Origin: Sulfodiicoccus acidiphilus | GTDB lineage: Archaea > Thermoproteota > Thermoprotei_A > Sulfolobales > Sulfolobaceae | Direction of reading: 5' to 3' | Length of the DNA stretch: 64,000 nucleotides | NCBI RefSeq assembly: GCF_003967175.1 | Contig: NZ_AP018553.1 | Span: forward strand, 2,095,982 to 2,159,981 | In this document: in pieces, positions 55,927 to 64,000 of the stretch | Layout of the letters: every line of letters begins with the position of its first letter | How positions within the stretch are numbered: position 1 is the first letter of the stretch | The notes under the pieces: model-generated | What the model was told of the DNA's origin: nothing | What the model saw: only the letters and a program-made list of their open reading frames with translations | Databases searched by the model: none | Program-made: the position numbers and the translations under genes

Positions 55927-56722
55927 ATGAGGCTCTACCAGCTCGGGAAGAAGTTATTCTGGGATCCCGCGGACCTTGACTTCAGGGCCGACTCTGAAGA
56001 TTGGGAGAAGCTGGAATCGCTAACGAGGAAGGCCTTGCTCCAACTCACGGTCCTTTTCGGGGCAGGAGAGGAAGCTGTGACCTGGGACCTCTCTCCCCTC
56101 ATGTCCGTCCTGACGAAGGAGGGGAGGCTGGAAGAACAAATGTACCTCGAACAGTTCCTCTTCGAGGAGTCCAAACACACTGAGGGCGTTCGCCAGGGCA
56201 CTGGACTTCGTGGCGCCCTCCTTGGACACTACCTTCTATATAGAAAAAATCCCTCATACCGGAAGATATTCTACGAAGAGTTACCCAGAGCCGTAAACTA
56301 CCCCGCCCTCACGGACGGGGTCTCTGGCGGGAAAGATAAACTCCCTCTCGACGGATCGGTCTCCAGAGACACAAGTGAGGGCTGCCACAACTTACATGAT
56401 GGTAGTTGAAGGTGTTCTAGCTGAGACCGCGTACCACGGCTACATAAGGACACTAGAGGAGCTAAAGACCATGCCCACTCTCCTTTCGATGATAAGGAAC
56501 GTAATGAGGGACGAGTCGAGACATATAGCCTTCGGCACATACCTCATTTCTAGGCTGGTGTCACAATACGGAGATAGGGCGTTAGAGACGTTCATGAAAA
56601 GAATGGAGGAGATGACGCCGCTGGCCTTAGGAGTAGTACAGGGCTTCTTCCAGGGCTACGAACAGGCGCCATCTGGGATAGCGGATCCCAAGGAGTATAT
56701 TAACTACGCTCTCTCAGTTTAG
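55927..56722 (+). pseudogene. R2-like ligand-binding oxidase (R2lox), disrupted
   Basis: R2lox proteins carry a heterodinuclear Mn/Fe site. The first part shows FGAGEEAVTWDLSPLM and QFLFEESKHTE (Glu and E-x2-H ligands); the last part shows VVEGVLAETAYHGYIRTLEEL and MRDESRHIAFGTYL. Two lesions separate them. At 56184-56245 the frame is locally shifted: an extra G in gagggcg and a changed A-run give a non-family segment in place of EAFARALDFVAPSLDTTFY. At 56294-56342 a 43-bp palindromic insertion shifts the frame again. Deleting the insertion joins PRAVN to SLSTDRSPETQVRAAT. It is non-functional as written. Confidence 0.85.
56294..56342 (-). mobile_element. 43-bp solo palindromic insertion in R2lox
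   Basis: TAAACT occurs at 56294-56299 and again at 56337-56342, 43 bases apart, flanking ccccgccctcacggacgggg. On the minus strand this reads CCGTCCGTGAGGGCGGGGTA, the right-end palindrome seen elsewhere. 43 is not a multiple of three, so it shifts the frame, and excision restores the gene exactly. No transposase is present, so it was moved in trans or left by imprecise loss. Confidence 0.7.
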
Positions 56723-56809
56723 GTACAGGCTATCCGTGATAGAGAGGGCGAGGTACATGACGCCTCAGCAGGTGGGGAAGATGGGCCTGCGTGACTTAGG
56801 CGTCAATTC

Positions 56810-57850
56810 TTAATTCCAATCAACTATAGCCCTGAGGTGCAGACCCTTTTCCAAGTTAGCATAGGCCTCACCGATGCGCTCAGGAGAGTACCGATGAGTG
56901 ATCAGCTTACTCGGATCTAGCCTCTTGGAGGCCACCATTGTGACTAGCTCTGGAAGGTCTATCCTTGGTCTATATCCCAGGCTTCCTACGATCCTGATTC
57001 CTTTGTTGACGAAGAGGTTAGTTGGGACGGAGAATCCAGAGCCCTGACTACCTAGGCCCGTCACCACTATCGTCCCAGCTCGAGAAATCACGTCCATGGC
57101 GAGCTGAAGGTCAGGGTTGGGCTTGGTCTCGTAAACTACATCTGCCCCTTCTGGCAACAACTCGTTCACAGCGGACGCCACTTCCCCCTTGGAGGCATCT
57201 ACTACATGGGTCGCTCCGAGACGCTGCACCTTCTCTAACTTCTCCGGTACTACGTCCACTGCAATGATGGGGTACATGCCCATGGCAGAGGCCAGTTGGA
57301 CAGCTGACGAACCCACGCCTCCCGTTCCCACCACGACCAAGCTCTGGGAAGGTCCTGCACCCGCGTTTTTCAAGGCGTTGTAGGCAGTTCCGTAAGCGCA
57401 ACTTATTGGTGCGGCGAGGTGTACGTCGACGCCCTTAGCCAGCGGTATTACTCCTATTTCTGGGACGGCGAGGTAGTCGGCGTGTCCGCCCTGAATTCCC
57501 ATTATACCTGTCATCCTGCTCAGGGAGGTTCTGCAGTAGTTCTCCTTGCCTGTAGCACAGTACCTGCACTTCCCGCAAGGCAAGATCCAAGAAACGACCA
57601 CTTGGTCCCCAGGTGAAAGTCCGTACGAGTTGGTTGTCCCAGGGCCCAGGGCTTCCACCCACCCCGAGACCTCGTGGCCTAGGACGAAGCCCTCTTGGAC
57701 TGGGAGGAGCTCCGATTTGAGGAGGTGGACGTCCGAGTGACACACCCCCGATGCCGCCACCCTGACTAGGATCTCCCCATCGCCTGGTAAGGGTTTCTCT
57801 CTATTAACTAGCTTGAGTCCACCTGCTCCGTCGTAGACGGCCGCCCTCAT
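56810..57850 (-). CDS. Zinc-dependent alcohol dehydrogenase (MDR family)
   Basis: 346 residues. Catalytic zinc: C37 (ASGVCHSDVH) and H59-E60 (VLGHEVSGWV). Structural zinc: C92, C95, C98 and C106 (PCGKCRYCATGKENYC). Cofactor motif: VVVGTGGVGSSAVQLASAMG. Length and motifs match tetrameric archaeal ADHs that use NAD. It is followed on the same strand by the SCP2 gene's neighbourhood and lies beside R2lox. Confidence 0.92.
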   Translation of the reverse strand: MRAAVYDGAGGLKLVNREKPLPGDGEILVRVAASGVCHSDVHLLKSELLPVQEGFVLGHEVSGWVEALGPGTTNSYGLSPGDQVVVSWILPCGKCRYCATGKENYCRTSLSRMTGIMGIQGGHADYLAVPEIGVIPLAKGVDVHLAAPISCAYGTAYNALKNAGAGPSQSLVVVGTGGVGSSAVQLASAMGMYPIIAVDVVPEKLEKVQRLGATHVVDASKGEVASAVNELLPEGADVVYETKPNPDLQLAMDVISRAGTIVVTGLGSQGSGFSVPTNLFVNKGIRIVGSLGYRPRIDLPELVTMVASKRLDPSKLITHRYSPERIGEAYANLEKGLHLRAIVDWN

Positions 57851-57862
57851 TATTGAGGCCTC

Positions 57863-58291
57863 CTAGCTCAAGAACTTCGTGCTCAACTTAGTGGTCACCC
57901 TCGCCATCGCTACAGCAGCGTTGGTGTACCTCGCTAGGCTCACCATGCTCCCCCTTTTGAGTCTAATTGTTCCTGAGAGCATTGCCCCAACCACTTCGAG
58001 TTTCCCCTGTATCACTTTACTCCACGTCGAGTAGTCTGCCTCTAGAACGTAGGGAGCGTCGGGCACCGCTCCAATCGCGAACTCAACCCCTAAACACTTC
58101 CCCTCTCTTAGTTGGAGCTTGAGGGCCGCCTTATCGGCGTTGAGTTGTCTGGACAACTCCGTGGGGAGGTTGACGACCGACAATACTACGTCCCACTGCC
58201 AGCCCTTCCCAGCGTCGTTATACGCTTTGTCCTCGGAAAGGGCCTTACAATAGGCCTCTGCCCACTCCCTGCTCGGGTAAACCAGGGACAT
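57863..58291 (-). CDS. SCP-2 sterol/lipid-transfer domain protein
   Basis: 142 residues: REWAEAYCKALSEDKAYNDAGKGWQWDVV, then KCLGVEFAIGAVPDAPYVLEADYSTWSKVIQGKLEVVGAML, the SCP-2 fold that binds hydrophobic ligands such as fatty acyl-CoA or sterol-like lipids. The C-terminus is helical. The ADH gene starts 12 bases after its stop, so they form an operon that may handle a long-chain alcohol or lipid. Confidence 0.85.
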   Translation of the reverse strand: MSLVYPSREWAEAYCKALSEDKAYNDAGKGWQWDVVLSVVNLPTELSRQLNADKAALKLQLREGKCLGVEFAIGAVPDAPYVLEADYSTWSKVIQGKLEVVGAMLSGTIRLKRGSMVSLARYTNAAVAMARVTTKLSTKFLS

Positions 58292-58337
58292 AACTAAATA
58301 TAGTTAATTGACCTTTTTAATGTTGAGTCAACCCTAC

Positions 58338-58425
58338 GTGAGTTTACTCCGTGGTCACGGAAGGGGCATCGTCGAGGTGGGGATTTACCGCTTCACAGCC
58401 CCACCTTAAACGTAGTGTAAGAGCA
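58338..58425 (-). mobile_element. Solo right-end-like palindrome upstream of BtpA
   Basis: The minus strand from ~58370 to 58338 reads gccccttccgtgaccacggagtaaactc, matching the window-wide right-end core; upstream sequence (gtgaagcggtaaatcccc) resembles the preceding tnpB tail. It lies in the SCP2-BtpA divergent region (58292-58492). Confidence 0.45.
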
Positions 58426-58462
58426 GAGGGCTCCACTCGCTCAGAGGGCCATGATGCGTAAA

Positions 58463-58471
58463 GTACTTAAA
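58463..58471 (+). promoter_or_regulatory. TATA-like box setting the BtpA start
   Basis: acttaaatt lies 26 bases before GTG 58493 and falls inside the longer ORF that begins at 58451. This argues that the extra N-terminal codons are untranslated. Confidence 0.45.
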
Positions 58472-58492
58472 TTGTTCAAGCTCCAAACGAAT

Positions 58493-59266
58493 GTGAAATC
58501 AAAGCTTATAATAGGCATGATTCACATGCCGCCACTCCCGGGGTCCCCCAACTCAGTCCTCACGCTGGAGCAGCTCATGGATTACGCAGTCTCCGAGGCA
58601 AGGACGCTCGAGGAAGCGGGAGTAGGAGCGGCGATCGTGGAGAACTTGGGAGATTACCCTTTCTTCAAGGACGAGGTACCTGCGGTCACGGTAGCTGTGA
58701 TGACCCTATTGGCTAGGGAAGTGAGGAAGTCCTCATCACTAATGGTAGGTGTCAACTTACTTAGGAACGCTTGCTCTCAGGCCCTTTCAGTGGCTTACGC
58801 GGCAGGAGCGCACTTCATAAGGTGTAACGTGTTAAACGGCGTCTACGCTACCGATCAGGGGATAGTTGAGGGGAAAGGAGCAGAGGTGTTGAGGTTGAGG
58901 AAGTACCTCGGAGCTAAGGTTCAGATATTCGCGGACGTACACGTCAAACACGCCTACCCCCTATACAACGTTCCAATCGATATAGCTGCCCAGGACCTAG
59001 CCGAGAGGGGAGGAGCTGACGCCGTCATAGTATCTGGGCCTAGGAGCCCCATTCCACCCGACCTAGACAGGCTAAGGAAGGTGAGGTCTGTGGTCAGTAA
59101 ACCCATCCTCGTAGGAAGTGGGATCTCCCTCTCTAACTTCCGAGACTACTGCAGGGAAGCTGACGGGTTGATAGTGGGAGAGTACGACTTCAAGGTTAAT
59201 GGAGAAGTGGGAGGGAGGAGCCTAGGCGAGAGTTACGCCAAGTTAGTGAGAGGATGTGGAGACTAG
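58493..59266 (+). CDS. BtpA/SgcQ family protein
   Basis: About 257 residues from GTG 58493; the family begins KSKLIIGMIHMPPLPGSP. ENLGDYPFFKDEVPAVTVA, IRCNVLNGVYATDQGIVEG and VSGPRSPIPPD are characteristic of this TIM-barrel family. BtpA was named from cyanobacterial photosystem I assembly; the archaeal function is unknown, perhaps a nucleoside or sugar metabolism enzyme. It converges with the S53 protease, overlapping it by four bases. Confidence 0.88.
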   Translation: MKSKLIIGMIHMPPLPGSPNSVLTLEQLMDYAVSEARTLEEAGVGAAIVENLGDYPFFKDEVPAVTVAVMTLLAREVRKSSSLMVGVNLLRNACSQALSVAYAAGAHFIRCNVLNGVYATDQGIVEGKGAEVLRLRKYLGAKVQIFADVHVKHAYPLYNVPIDIAAQDLAERGGADAVIVSGPRSPIPPDLDRLRKVRSVVSKPILVGSGISLSNFRDYCREADGLIVGEYDFKVNGEVGGRSLGESYAKLVRGCGD

Positions 59267-62200
59267 TGCCTCTTTAACGAGATCGTGAGGGCTGTGATAG
59301 AGACGGCTAGGGACAGAGCTATCGCCACCACAATTATGGGCATCGCTGAACTAGATGGGACTGTGTTGACGAAAGTGAAGGTGTGGGAATAAGGTAACCC
59401 ATCACTGACTTCCACCTGTAAGTAGTTGGTACCGTATGTTCCTCTTTGCGACATGTGGACTAAGACTCCGTCCTCAACCTTAGTCACCGTGAAGTTCACA
59501 GGTTCTCCATTCAACAAGACTTCGATCACCCTCAGATCAGAGCCATGGACGCTCACAGTAATACCCGTGTTTGACTTAGACAGTGAGAACTGCGGCTCTG
59601 GGATCAACGACAGTGACTTCGCTCCACTTAGGTCCACTAGGCTGTAGGTTATGTTTCCTCGATCCTGAGAAAAGGCGTACTGTACGTCCTTAAATGAGGT
59701 CAGGGTCATGGTGACGTTCGAGTTAGTCTCGTTGACAGCGACCACAGAGGGACCTAGAGTGGTACCGGAGATTTCAACGGACGAGTTTAACAATTTCATG
59801 CTGAGAACATGAGAGCCCACAACGCTAACAGTCGAATTGATGGCATATAGAGTCCCTACGTAGCTGTCGTAGAGTTGTAACCCTGCGTCAGTAACGTTGA
59901 GTTCAGGGACGTAAAGCTGATAGATCGAGTAGTTGCCCTCTAGACCCGTCACCAACTGACCCACCACCTGATTTCCGTCAATGCTAACCGGCCCGACGTC
60001 GGTGTAGGGAAGGACGTTGACGTAAGTCTGGTTTGAGTAAGCCGTCAGCCCCTGAGGGGAGGAGCCCGATACCACCACGTCCCAAGGTCCGGCCAACGAA
60101 TATGGAGGCGAACCCTGATAGACGCCTGGACTGAGCACGGAGGGGACTTGGTAGTACCCTACCCACTCGTTAAGTGAGGAGTTGTACTGGAGAGGGAACT
60201 CGGTCAACTCACTAACGGCGAGAGTCTCGAACCCTAGGGCAGTAGGCAGTAACGTGGCCGAGAACGCGCCGTACTTAACCTCTGTACCGTTTGAGTAGGT
60301 TATGTTAGCGGTGATCCTCACATATTGTCCCTGGAATACTTGGTTAATGCTTCTTACTTGTGTTACAAGAGAAGTTGAAGAGACGTAGAAGGAAAGGTTG
60401 TAGAACCCTTCTTGCAACTCCCAAGAGGTTGAAGAGCTGTTTCCGATCGCCCAGAAATTCACGGTGTAGAAGCCTGGAGTGACGTTAGAGGGAACAGTGT
60501 AGTTGGCCTCGTATATAAGGGAGGGAGTGAGCTGCATGGGAATCGAAGCTACAAGGACGCCTGAGGGACTGTAAACTCTCGCTGTAAGGTTAACCTGCTG
60601 GAAGGTGTTAACCACAGCCAACAAAGTTACGTTACTTCCAGGGTAGGCAGATGGCATGGAGTCCGCCACAGGTGTGTAGACCACTGCGGCCACCTGAAGA
60701 CCGAAGTAAAGGTAAGTGTATACAGGTGCTGCGGAGCCATTTACGAAGAGTAGGTAAGCTCCAGCAACGGGGGTAAGTAAAGGCAGGAAGCCTCTGTACT
60801 GGCCTCCTCCCGCGGGGGCGAGGAACGCTCTCTCTACCGTTCTCCCATGATGCACTAAGTAGGCCTCTAGAGTCTGATCGGCCGCTGGGGAGCCATTGGG
60901 GTAGTTAGCGTAGACCGTGATCGCGAGTTTACCTAGACCTCCAGGCTGCTGAACTGGCAGGACCGACACTAGTGACATTCCAGGGCCCACCACAAGATAG
61001 GTGAAACCAGATCCGCGAGAGCCGTCATATGTGCCGTTTACCTGTAGGCGAACGTTGGCACCTGGGGAGTTCTCGGGGATCACGAAAGTTCCAACCCAGT
61101 AGGACCCGTTGTAAAGTAGGGGTATTCTGCCCATAACGCCGGAAGAGTTGAGGAAGTAGGCCTGGAAGTGACCGGAGGTGACGGGGGTGCCGTCGTAGGT
61201 GACGTAGGCCGTCACCTGTACGGCCGAGCCCTGGAGGTACCAAGGAGTGCCGTCGGTGGAGACGGAGATGGAGAGCCCGGGCCTGAGGGAGGAGAGGAGG
61301 GAGAGGAGGAGGCCGCCGTCAGGTGTGCCCAGGCCGGTGGTGCCTGGCCCCGGGCCGTAGAGGCCGTTGAAGCCGAAGGTGACGTTGTGGAGGGCACCCC
61401 TGACGAGGGGGAGCACCCCGTTCAGGTCCCCGAGTGGGCCGAGCCTGGAGTCCAGGTCCGCCACCACCCCGGCCCAGGTGGGGGCGGCCAGGCTGGTCCC
61501 GCCGACGGCGAGGAGCTGTCCCTCCGCCACCACAGCGAGGCCGGTGTAGGGGTCGGCGTCGGCCGAGACGGTGGGAACGGTCACCCCGGGGAAGAGGGTG
61601 GACGGGCCTCCTCCAGTGGAGACGTCCTGCCCGTAGAGCGGGTCCACGCTCCAGGTCGTCTCGTAGCCGTAGGTGGCGGTGCTGTTGAGGGCCCACAGGT
61701 AGCCGGACGTGACGTTCACGTAGAGCGCGGTCCCTCCCACGGAGGTGACGAAGGGGGAGGAGGCGGGGAAGAGGGCACCCCCGTAGGCCACCGGGGTTCC
61801 CCCAGTTGCCCCCTCGTCCCCGGAGGCAGCTAGGAAGGTGATCCCTTCGGCGGAGCCCAGGGCGAAGTAGAAGTTGGCGTAGGGGTAGTTCAATATCTTG
61901 CTCTGTGCGGTAGTGAAGAAACCAGACGTGGCGAACTCGTTCTCTGGAATTCCCCAACTCATGGACACTACGTTGGCCAGCTTCTGGGTGACTACGTAGT
62001 CTATCGCTTGGAACAGAGCGTTCGAAGTGGCTGAAGGAGCCACCACCACGTCTATACGTGCGTAGGGAGCCATGGAATGCACCGCCTCTACGTCTAGAGC
62101 GGTCTCAACGTCCCACCCTGTTAATATGCCGTAGTACGGATCGTAAGGACCAGTTGGTATGACAGATAGATTTGCCGGAGGCAGATGGAAGAGTTTATCG

Positions 62201-62940
62201 AACTGAGCGACGTCAGAATAGATGTTGGGATCTCCGTAAGCCTCAATCACCGCTACCGTGACGTTACTTTCGTTAGGGGAGATTATGGGTGTAACGTTGT
62301 AGGCGCCTTGGAGATCTTGGGGATCGTAGTAAATGGCTGAGAGCACGGCCGGCTCATCCCCCTTCACCATCAATGTTCCATTGTGGAGTCCTCCCAGAAC
62401 TATGAGGTTCTTCTTAACGTTACTAAAGTTTGTTAGCCCTAGGACAGCGAGCCCCTCCATAGGTCCTCTAAGTATAGGCAAGGAAGTGGGTGCATAGTAG
62501 ATCTGTCCAGACTGATTGAAAAGGGCCAACTTTACGCTGAAGAGCCCCTCCACTTGCTGGACTGTTCCTGAAGCTGAAACCATGAACCCGTCGGGGCTCA
62601 CGTAGTTCACGTCTAAACCCGCAGAGTGTAAGTAGGAGATCACGGATTCGAGCTCTCCTCTGGTTGGAGCGAAATACTTCTCCACCTCAGCCCTAGTAAG
62701 TGGAGGAGACTGTCTGTTAGAGACCTCCTGGGCCGCCATGAAGACTCCAGAGATGTTCCTCGGAGGTATGAGCACCGTTACCCCGACCTGGGTGGAAGGA
62801 GGTAGTTGCCCAACTTCTGTTCCAGACAGCACGGGACCTACGTAAACCGGCGTAGAAGCTAAGGTAGGAACTACGGATAACACGATGAGCGCGAGTAAAA
62901 ATAGGAACAACCTCATTGTTGAAAAGTATTCGCGCTTCAC
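59263..62940 (-). CDS. Peptidase S53 (pro-kumamolisin/sedolisin), membrane-anchored
   Basis: 1225 residues: signal peptide (LFLFLLALIVLSVVPTLA), an activation prodomain (to ~185), then the S53 catalytic domain with WDVETALDVEAVHS (catalytic Glu and Asp, ~277-281), AASGDEGATG (oxyanion Asp, ~373) and GGTSLAAPTWAGVV (nucleophile Ser, ~482). Several beta-sandwich domains and a C-terminal membrane helix follow. S53 enzymes are acid-active endopeptidases; extracellular in this acidophile, probably digesting protein outside the cell. The catalytic part is much GC-richer than the rest. Confidence 0.92.
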   Translation of the reverse strand: MKREYFSTMRLFLFLLALIVLSVVPTLASTPVYVGPVLSGTEVGQLPPSTQVGVTVLIPPRNISGVFMAAQEVSNRQSPPLTRAEVEKYFAPTRGELESVISYLHSAGLDVNYVSPDGFMVSASGTVQQVEGLFSVKLALFNQSGQIYYAPTSLPILRGPMEGLAVLGLTNFSNVKKNLIVLGGLHNGTLMVKGDEPAVLSAIYYDPQDLQGAYNVTPIISPNESNVTVAVIEAYGDPNIYSDVAQFDKLFHLPPANLSVIPTGPYDPYYGILTGWDVETALDVEAVHSMAPYARIDVVVAPSATSNALFQAIDYVVTQKLANVVSMSWGIPENEFATSGFFTTAQSKILNYPYANFYFALGSAEGITFLAASGDEGATGGTPVAYGGALFPASSPFVTSVGGTALYVNVTSGYLWALNSTATYGYETTWSVDPLYGQDVSTGGGPSTLFPGVTVPTVSADADPYTGLAVVAEGQLLAVGGTSLAAPTWAGVVADLDSRLGPLGDLNGVLPLVRGALHNVTFGFNGLYGPGPGTTGLGTPDGGLLLSLLSSLRPGLSISVSTDGTPWYLQGSAVQVTAYVTYDGTPVTSGHFQAYFLNSSGVMGRIPLLYNGSYWVGTFVIPENSPGANVRLQVNGTYDGSRGSGFTYLVVGPGMSLVSVLPVQQPGGLGKLAITVYANYPNGSPAADQTLEAYLVHHGRTVERAFLAPAGGGQYRGFLPLLTPVAGAYLLFVNGSAAPVYTYLYFGLQVAAVVYTPVADSMPSAYPGSNVTLLAVVNTFQQVNLTARVYSPSGVLVASIPMQLTPSLIYEANYTVPSNVTPGFYTVNFWAIGNSSSTSWELQEGFYNLSFYVSSTSLVTQVRSINQVFQGQYVRITANITYSNGTEVKYGAFSATLLPTALGFETLAVSELTEFPLQYNSSLNEWVGYYQVPSVLSPGVYQGSPPYSLAGPWDVVVSGSSPQGLTAYSNQTYVNVLPYTDVGPVSIDGNQVVGQLVTGLEGNYSIYQLYVPELNVTDAGLQLYDSYVGTLYAINSTVSVVGSHVLSMKLLNSSVEISGTTLGPSVVAVNETNSNVTMTLTSFKDVQYAFSQDRGNITYSLVDLSGAKSLSLIPEPQFSLSKSNTGITVSVHGSDLRVIEVLLNGEPVNFTVTKVEDGVLVHMSQRGTYGTNYLQVEVSDGLPYSHTFTFVNTVPSSSAMPIIVVAIALSLAVSITALTISLKRH

Positions 62941-63071
62941 CCGAAAATAAACCCTTAATTGATCTCTCGCGTTAGGGCTACCCGAGCAAAGGCCGTGGAA
63001 GGTGAAGAGAGTCTACATGAGAACTACAACTTTCGGTGGACACTCCCATACTGCTGTGCTGAGGTTGAGGC

Positions 63072-64000
63072 GTGAATAGATTACTTCCGCTCGTAATCTA
63101 CACGTCAGCAACCTACGTCCTGGTCTCCCCTACCTTCGGAGTTCGATACTTCTCGACTCACTTCCACTTACCACTCTGGATAGCATTCGCGCTGGTTACC
63201 GTACCTTTTTCAGGGAGAGCGCTCGGACTGTCACTCACGGTAAGGTGCCCTTCGGAAGCGGTTCTTCTCTTGGGGGGCCTGTTCCACACTCTCTTCCTTA
63301 GCAGCCGATCCGTGGTCGTTCCTAGCTCTCGGGGTGTTAGGGGGCCTCGCGTACGCACTGACTACTGCGTCTGCTGTGGACGCCTCAAAGAACCCTAGCC
63401 TCACTACTGGAGATTAGGCCCTAGGGTGGGCCCTGGCGTCTTTCCTCAGTCCGCTGGGGTGAAGGATAGAGTTGTTTCTTGGGAGGATCGGCCGCCTTCT
63501 TAGCTCTCTTTAAGTTGTCCACCCCTCGAGTCGGGAGGCCCTCGTTGAAGGGTTACACGCTCTTCTTAGCTGAACTCGCCCCTACCTTCCTCCTCGAAAT
63601 CAGCCCGGCGAGTTACTTACTCACCGCAGATCTACTTACTAGCGTTCGTCGCTTACTTGATCTTCCCGACGATGGGGAGGGCAGTTCTGTTTCTGGCCTG
63701 TTCTGTAGCAGCTCTGTCCTCCTTCTTTCTGTCTACCGCCATTGGACTCGCGCTGTTCGCGTTCGCAGGAGTCGGCATCATTTCGCTTCTCCCCGCTAAG
63801 GTCAAGGAGTTTGGATCCACGAACATCGGAGGAGATCTCAACCTGGGAGCAGTGGGCGGGTTGGTTTACCCCACCTTGGTCAGTGCCGTGGGTCACTGGC
63901 TCATCCCACTACTGGCCTCCGCGGCCATGTCATGTCTAGCCCTAGTTCTCACTATTCCTCTACTCCGTCCTAAGAAAAGTCCTCAGGGAACCGTCGGAGT
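63072..64000 (+). pseudogene. Major facilitator superfamily transporter, multiply frameshifted
   Basis: Hydrophobic helices run through at least three frames: LPLVIYTSATYVLVSP from GTG 63072; PWSFLALGVLGGLAYALTT (~63307); FLGGSAAFLALFKLS (~63478); FFLSTAIGLALFAFAGVG (~63730); and GAVGGLVYPTLVSAVGHWL (~63847). Together they read as a transporter-like protein with at least three frameshifts and one stop; unlike the single-lesion genes, this one has clearly decayed. The end is off the right edge. Specificity unknown. Confidence 0.6.

Noticed and set aside
55927-56409. Complete 160-aa protein
   Set aside because: The last ~35 residues come from the 43-bp insertion and shifted frame; the earlier part is a truncated R2lox.
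61168-61833. 221-codon plus-strand frame inside the S53 gene
   Set aside because: High-GC DNA has few stops; the product is low-complexity Gly/Glu/Arg and overlaps the catalytic residues of a well-supported protease.

Overview
The window reads as chromosome of an acidothermophilic archaeon of the Sulfolobales. The signs are crenarchaeal promoters with a TATA-like box about 25 bases upstream of leaderless ATG, GTG or TTG starts; a TusA/SQR/DsrE/DUF1641 sulfur-trafficking unit; a bifunctional PGI/PMI; a NurA-HerA pair; a pro-kumamolisin (S53) surface protease; an R2-like ligand-binding oxidase; and IS200/IS605-type transposon debris. Base composition is near half GC by eye, which suits Sulfodiicoccus or Metallosphaera-like relatives better than low-GC Saccharolobus. 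That placement is inference.

Layout. 1-5.5 kb: the truncated end of a DmsB/DmsC-type iron-sulfur/membrane-anchor protein, DUF763, and three glycosyltransferases. 5.7-9.7 kb: nickel-pincer nucleotide genes larC, larB (frameshifted) and larE, with a palindromic operator in front of larC, then a frameshifted aldo/keto reductase. 9.9-12.8 kb: tusA, SQR-like flavoprotein, dsrE, DUF1641 and a DoxX-like membrane protein. 13-17.2 kb: MBL hydrolase, small unknown, HerA-like ATPase and NurA. 17.3-21.9 kb: CoA-disulfide reductase, unknown, PGI/PMI, cysS, Nudix. 22-23.5 kb: an AT-rich island with a sugar epimerase. 23.5-30 kb: surface protein, glutamate dehydrogenase, transposon relic, DUF131, OLD-like ATPase, divergent SDR, type-4 uracil-DNA glycosylase. 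30-33 kb: a surface protein with five near-identical 336-bp repeats. 33.4-40.9 kb: radical SAM protein, membrane protein, FKBP isomerase, transposon debris, 3-hydroxyisobutyrate dehydrogenase-like gene, and an ABC importer. 41-45.8 kb: transposon ends, lipoyl-carrier/LipA/lipoate-ligase cluster with a second ligase, HxlR regulator, and a dead GC-rich tnpB. 45.8-51.3 kb: PanB, Ca2+/cation antiporter, DUF2203, molybdenum hydroxylase large subunit, unknown membrane protein, tRNA-Val. 51.4-59.3 kb: TatD, then alcohol, aldehyde and lactone enzymes, a broken R2lox, SCP2 and BtpA. 59.3-64 kb: S53 protease and a broken MFS transporter.

Three themes run across the window. (1) Nine otherwise well-preserved genes (larB, AKR, tusA, Nudix, a membrane protein, HIBADH, the ABC permease, the ABC ATPase, lipA) each carry one frameshift, and each is repaired by adding a single G or C to a run of four or five. 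Base-calling undercount is the simplest explanation; shared mutational or programmed slippage is the alternative. (2) Short palindromic elements resembling IS200/IS605 right or left ends recur as solo copies. One is a 43-bp insertion inside the R2lox gene whose removal rejoins the two reading frames. (3) Sulfur and lipoate chemistry recur (LarE, TusA/DsrE/SQR, LipA/LplA/lipoyl carrier), fitting a sulfur-metabolising organism.

No CRISPR array, rRNA gene or intact transposase was seen. The strongest leads for something new are the solo palindrome family and its R2lox insertion, the NurA-HerA paralogue operon, the lar genes without larA under a palindromic operator, the stand-alone lipoyl-carrier cluster, and the radical SAM protein with a C-x7-C-x2-C motif.
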